DNA of 24,959 nt. Origin: Bacillota bacterium. Lineage in GTDB: Bacteria; Bacillota; Clostridia; Acetivibrionales; DSM-1351. A program made the translations under genes and the position numbers. Positions 24,401-24,959 of the stretch are shown in pieces (position 1 is the stretch's first letter; every line of letters starts with the position of its first letter). Under the pieces are notes generated by a model that made no database searches, was not told the DNA's origin, and worked only from the letters and a program-made list of their open reading frames with translations. The DNA lies in assembly GCA_023436485.1 (NCBI GenBank), contig JAEZIU010000243.1, positions 1 through 24,959 of the forward strand, given 5' to 3'.

Positions 24401-24891
24401 TCATTCTTACCACTACTTGCCACATTCTGTTTATTTCTAAAATCCGGTTTAGCATCCCTTACAAAGCCAGGTCTTAAACCCGATGTACTTGATTCTACTT
24501 TAACAAAATCATTTCTATAATTTTTCTTTTGGACATTTTTTGTTTCATTCTTCGGAAAAGTGTTAGATTCCGTTGAATCATCTGTTTTACTATCAATAAT
24601 TATTTCAGTTGTTCTGATAATTCTTGGTGCACTTTTATTATCTTTCTTTACTTCTTTCTTTTTTTCTGCTGTATTTGCACTTTCAGTTACCGCTTTCTTT
24701 TCTCCAGCCTCATTTTTCTTGTCATCATGCTTTATAACACCTATATGCTTATATAGTGCATCTAATTCATGAGGTTCAAGAAGGCTCATATGATTTTTTA
24801 CGTTTACATTTATCTCAGCAAGCTTTTCCATCAACCTTTTACTTGTAGTATTAAGTTCTTTGGCCAGCTCGTATATTCTAGCTTTTTCCAA
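21478..24891 (-). CDS. infB: Translation initiation factor IF-2
   Basis: IF2 is the GTPase that brings initiator fMet-tRNA to the 30S subunit and promotes 50S joining. The order is: an IF2_N domain (KARIYELAKELNTTSKRLM), a long charged linker, twelve copies of a 12-residue repeat (about 300-443), a second IF2_N domain (around PESLTVKDLAESLKKTS), then the G domain with GHVDHGKT (from about 648), GGITQHIGAY, DTPGHEAF, NKID and SAK. Domains II to IV follow to the end (FIMEEVKR). At about 1137 residues it is much longer than Bacillus IF2 because of the linker. TTG 24891 is chosen since AGGGGG lies eight bases upstream; the GTG at 24900 abuts that site. The preceding gene overlaps its start. Confidence 0.97.
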   Translation of the reverse strand: MEKARIYELAKELNTTSKRLMEKLAEINVNVKNHMSLLEPHELDALYKHIGVIKHDDKKNEAGEKKAVTESANTAEKKKEVKKDNKSAPRIIRTTEIIIDSKTDDSTESNTFPKNETKNVQKKNYRNDFVKVESSTSGLRPGFVRDAKPDFRNKQNVASSGKNEVQKVVPKETTAHKEDSLNNSKILNQDIHKEEKIVADNKGIESKVLSDSSNAESAQLNNKVAAAKKEEPKSISKPESAQPSAQPETKPQQSGGAKKPDEAVSSDNKESHGNPEKQMATQNDSSPVNNVPVHEKPVQRTDRPQGQYNNQRSDRPQGQYNNQRSDRPQGQYNKQRSDRPQGQYNTHRSDRPQGQYNNQRSDRPQGQYNNQRSDRPQGQYNNQRSDRPQGQYNNQRSDRPLGQYNNQRSDRPQGQYNNQRSDRPQGQYNNQRSDRPQGQFRQQNLDIPKPDASVAQEAFDSQRNEARREFQGKDFDKSVKREEKQKKELPKNNNSTTKQRFRPQKIVIEKKGVSEILSEDYIFNEFYNDDGKKKKQRNKRNERIQEKYIPPKAVLTSITIPESLTVKDLAESLKKTSTDIIKKLMAYGVMATLNNEVDFETATVIAEEYGVKTEKAIQVSEEDILFDDDEVQDDSKLQPRPPVVVVMGHVDHGKTSLLDAIRSAHVIESEAGGITQHIGAYMVKANDRLITFLDTPGHEAFTAMRARGAQATDIAILVVAADDGVMPQTIEAINHAKAANVSIIVAINKIDKPGANPDKVKQELTEYGIVAEEWGGDAIMVPVSAKKRENIDQLLEMVLLAADMLELKADPERQAKGTIIEAKLDKERGPVATVLVQRGTLKTGDSLVAGSTFGRIKAMTSDKGYSIKAAGPSMPVEILGMDEVPEAGDIFYAVTDEKVAKQLVEKRKFKQKEQQFKATAKVTLEDLFTQIKEGKVKDLNIIIKADVQGSVEAVKQSLEKLSNEEVRVKTIHGAVGAITETDVTLAQVSNAIIIGFNVRPGANVTEAAKNAEVDMRLYSVIYKAIEDVQAAMNGMLEPTYQEVVLGHIEIRQTFKVSGVGTIGGAYVTDGKVQRNSEVRVVREGIVIHEGKLASLKRFKDDVKEVAQGYECGVSVERFNDIKEGDVIEAFIMEEVKR
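23563..23994 (-). repeat. Twelve tandem 36-bp repeats inside infB
   Basis: Twelve contiguous 36-bp units encode the consensus RSDRPQGQYNNQ. The first reads RTDRPQGQYNNQ, the third ends NKQ, the fourth ends NTH, the ninth has RPL for RPQ, and the last ends FRQQ. Units differ mostly at silent third positions. Because 36 is a multiple of three, all other frames over the tract also stay open and produce spurious long reading frames on both strands. The tract is Arg/Gln/Asn/Gly-rich, without hydrophobic core, hence probably disordered and basic. Confidence 0.97.
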
Positions 24892-24959
24892 AACCTTCAC
24901 CCCCTGTTTCGTTTGTTGAATTATCTATTAATTTAAGAAGGCCATTTTTAAAATCTTTT
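24878..24959 (-). CDS. 3' end of gene upstream of infB, probably L7Ae/YlxQ-like RNA-binding protein
   Basis: In the frame ending TAG at 24880-24878 the last 26 codons read KDFKNGLLKLID followed by a polar tail ending GFGKS. This runs in from the right edge and overlaps the infB start by 14 bases. Firmicutes place a small L7Ae-family ribosomal-like protein (YlxQ) just before infB, and KDxxFxxGLxKLI is the kind of last helix these proteins have. With so little sequence the identity is an inference from position. Confidence 0.5.
   Translation of the reverse strand, partial: KDFKNGLLKLIDNSTNETGGEGFGKS

Overview
This is a low-GC, almost entirely minus-strand chromosomal segment with the gene content of an endospore-forming Firmicute. 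The evidence is a SpoVD-type penicillin-binding protein next to mraZ-rsmH-ftsL, an infB-rbfA-nrnA-truB-ribF cluster, an M16 peptidase pair of the YmfF/YmfH kind, strong AGGAGG-type ribosome binding sites and frequent TTG/GTG starts. Anaerobic Clostridia are the best guess, because a [NiFe]-hydrogenase maturation set is present. My impression, from recollection only, is a cellulolytic cluster III clostridium (Ruminiclostridium-like). Nearly every base lies in a recognisable gene, and no intergenic gap exceeds 300 bases.

Reading along the minus strand (right to left), the window opens with the last codons of a probable L7Ae/YlxQ-like gene overlapping infB. IF2 is long because it carries twelve copies of a 12-residue repeat. 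After a hairpin and a separate predicted promoter come rbfA, nrnA, truB and ribF, tightly packed. ribF is followed 20 bases later by hypF. A further predicted promoter precedes hypC-hypD-hypE, which make and assemble the Fe(CN)2CO centre of [NiFe] hydrogenases. A three-gene ABC exporter (ATPase, membrane-fusion protein, MacB/FtsX-like permease) follows hypE after 26 bases and ends at a strong bidirectional terminator.

The only plus-strand gene is a 58-codon, single-pass membrane protein at 9555-9731 that converges on that terminator. Divergent from it is an envelope operon on the minus strand: an inactive and an active M16 peptidase, lgt (lipoprotein diacylglyceryl transferase) and a RodA/FtsW-type glycosyltransferase. 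It ends at a strong terminator. Immediately after this the division (dcw) cluster starts with its own promoter and a set of 10-bp-spaced GTGG boxes that look like the MraZ operator. The cluster runs mraZ, rsmH, ftsL and spoVD, and spoVD runs off the left edge.

I found no mobile element, CRISPR array, tRNA or rRNA, and no clearly undescribed system. The observations most worth a second look are the IF2 repeat tract, the MraZ operator geometry, the SpoVD cysteine pair that fits known redox control, the unrecognised small membrane protein, and several intergenic hairpins and inverted repeats that suggest uncoupling of usually coupled genes. Promoter and hairpin calls are by eye, without energy calculation or alignment.
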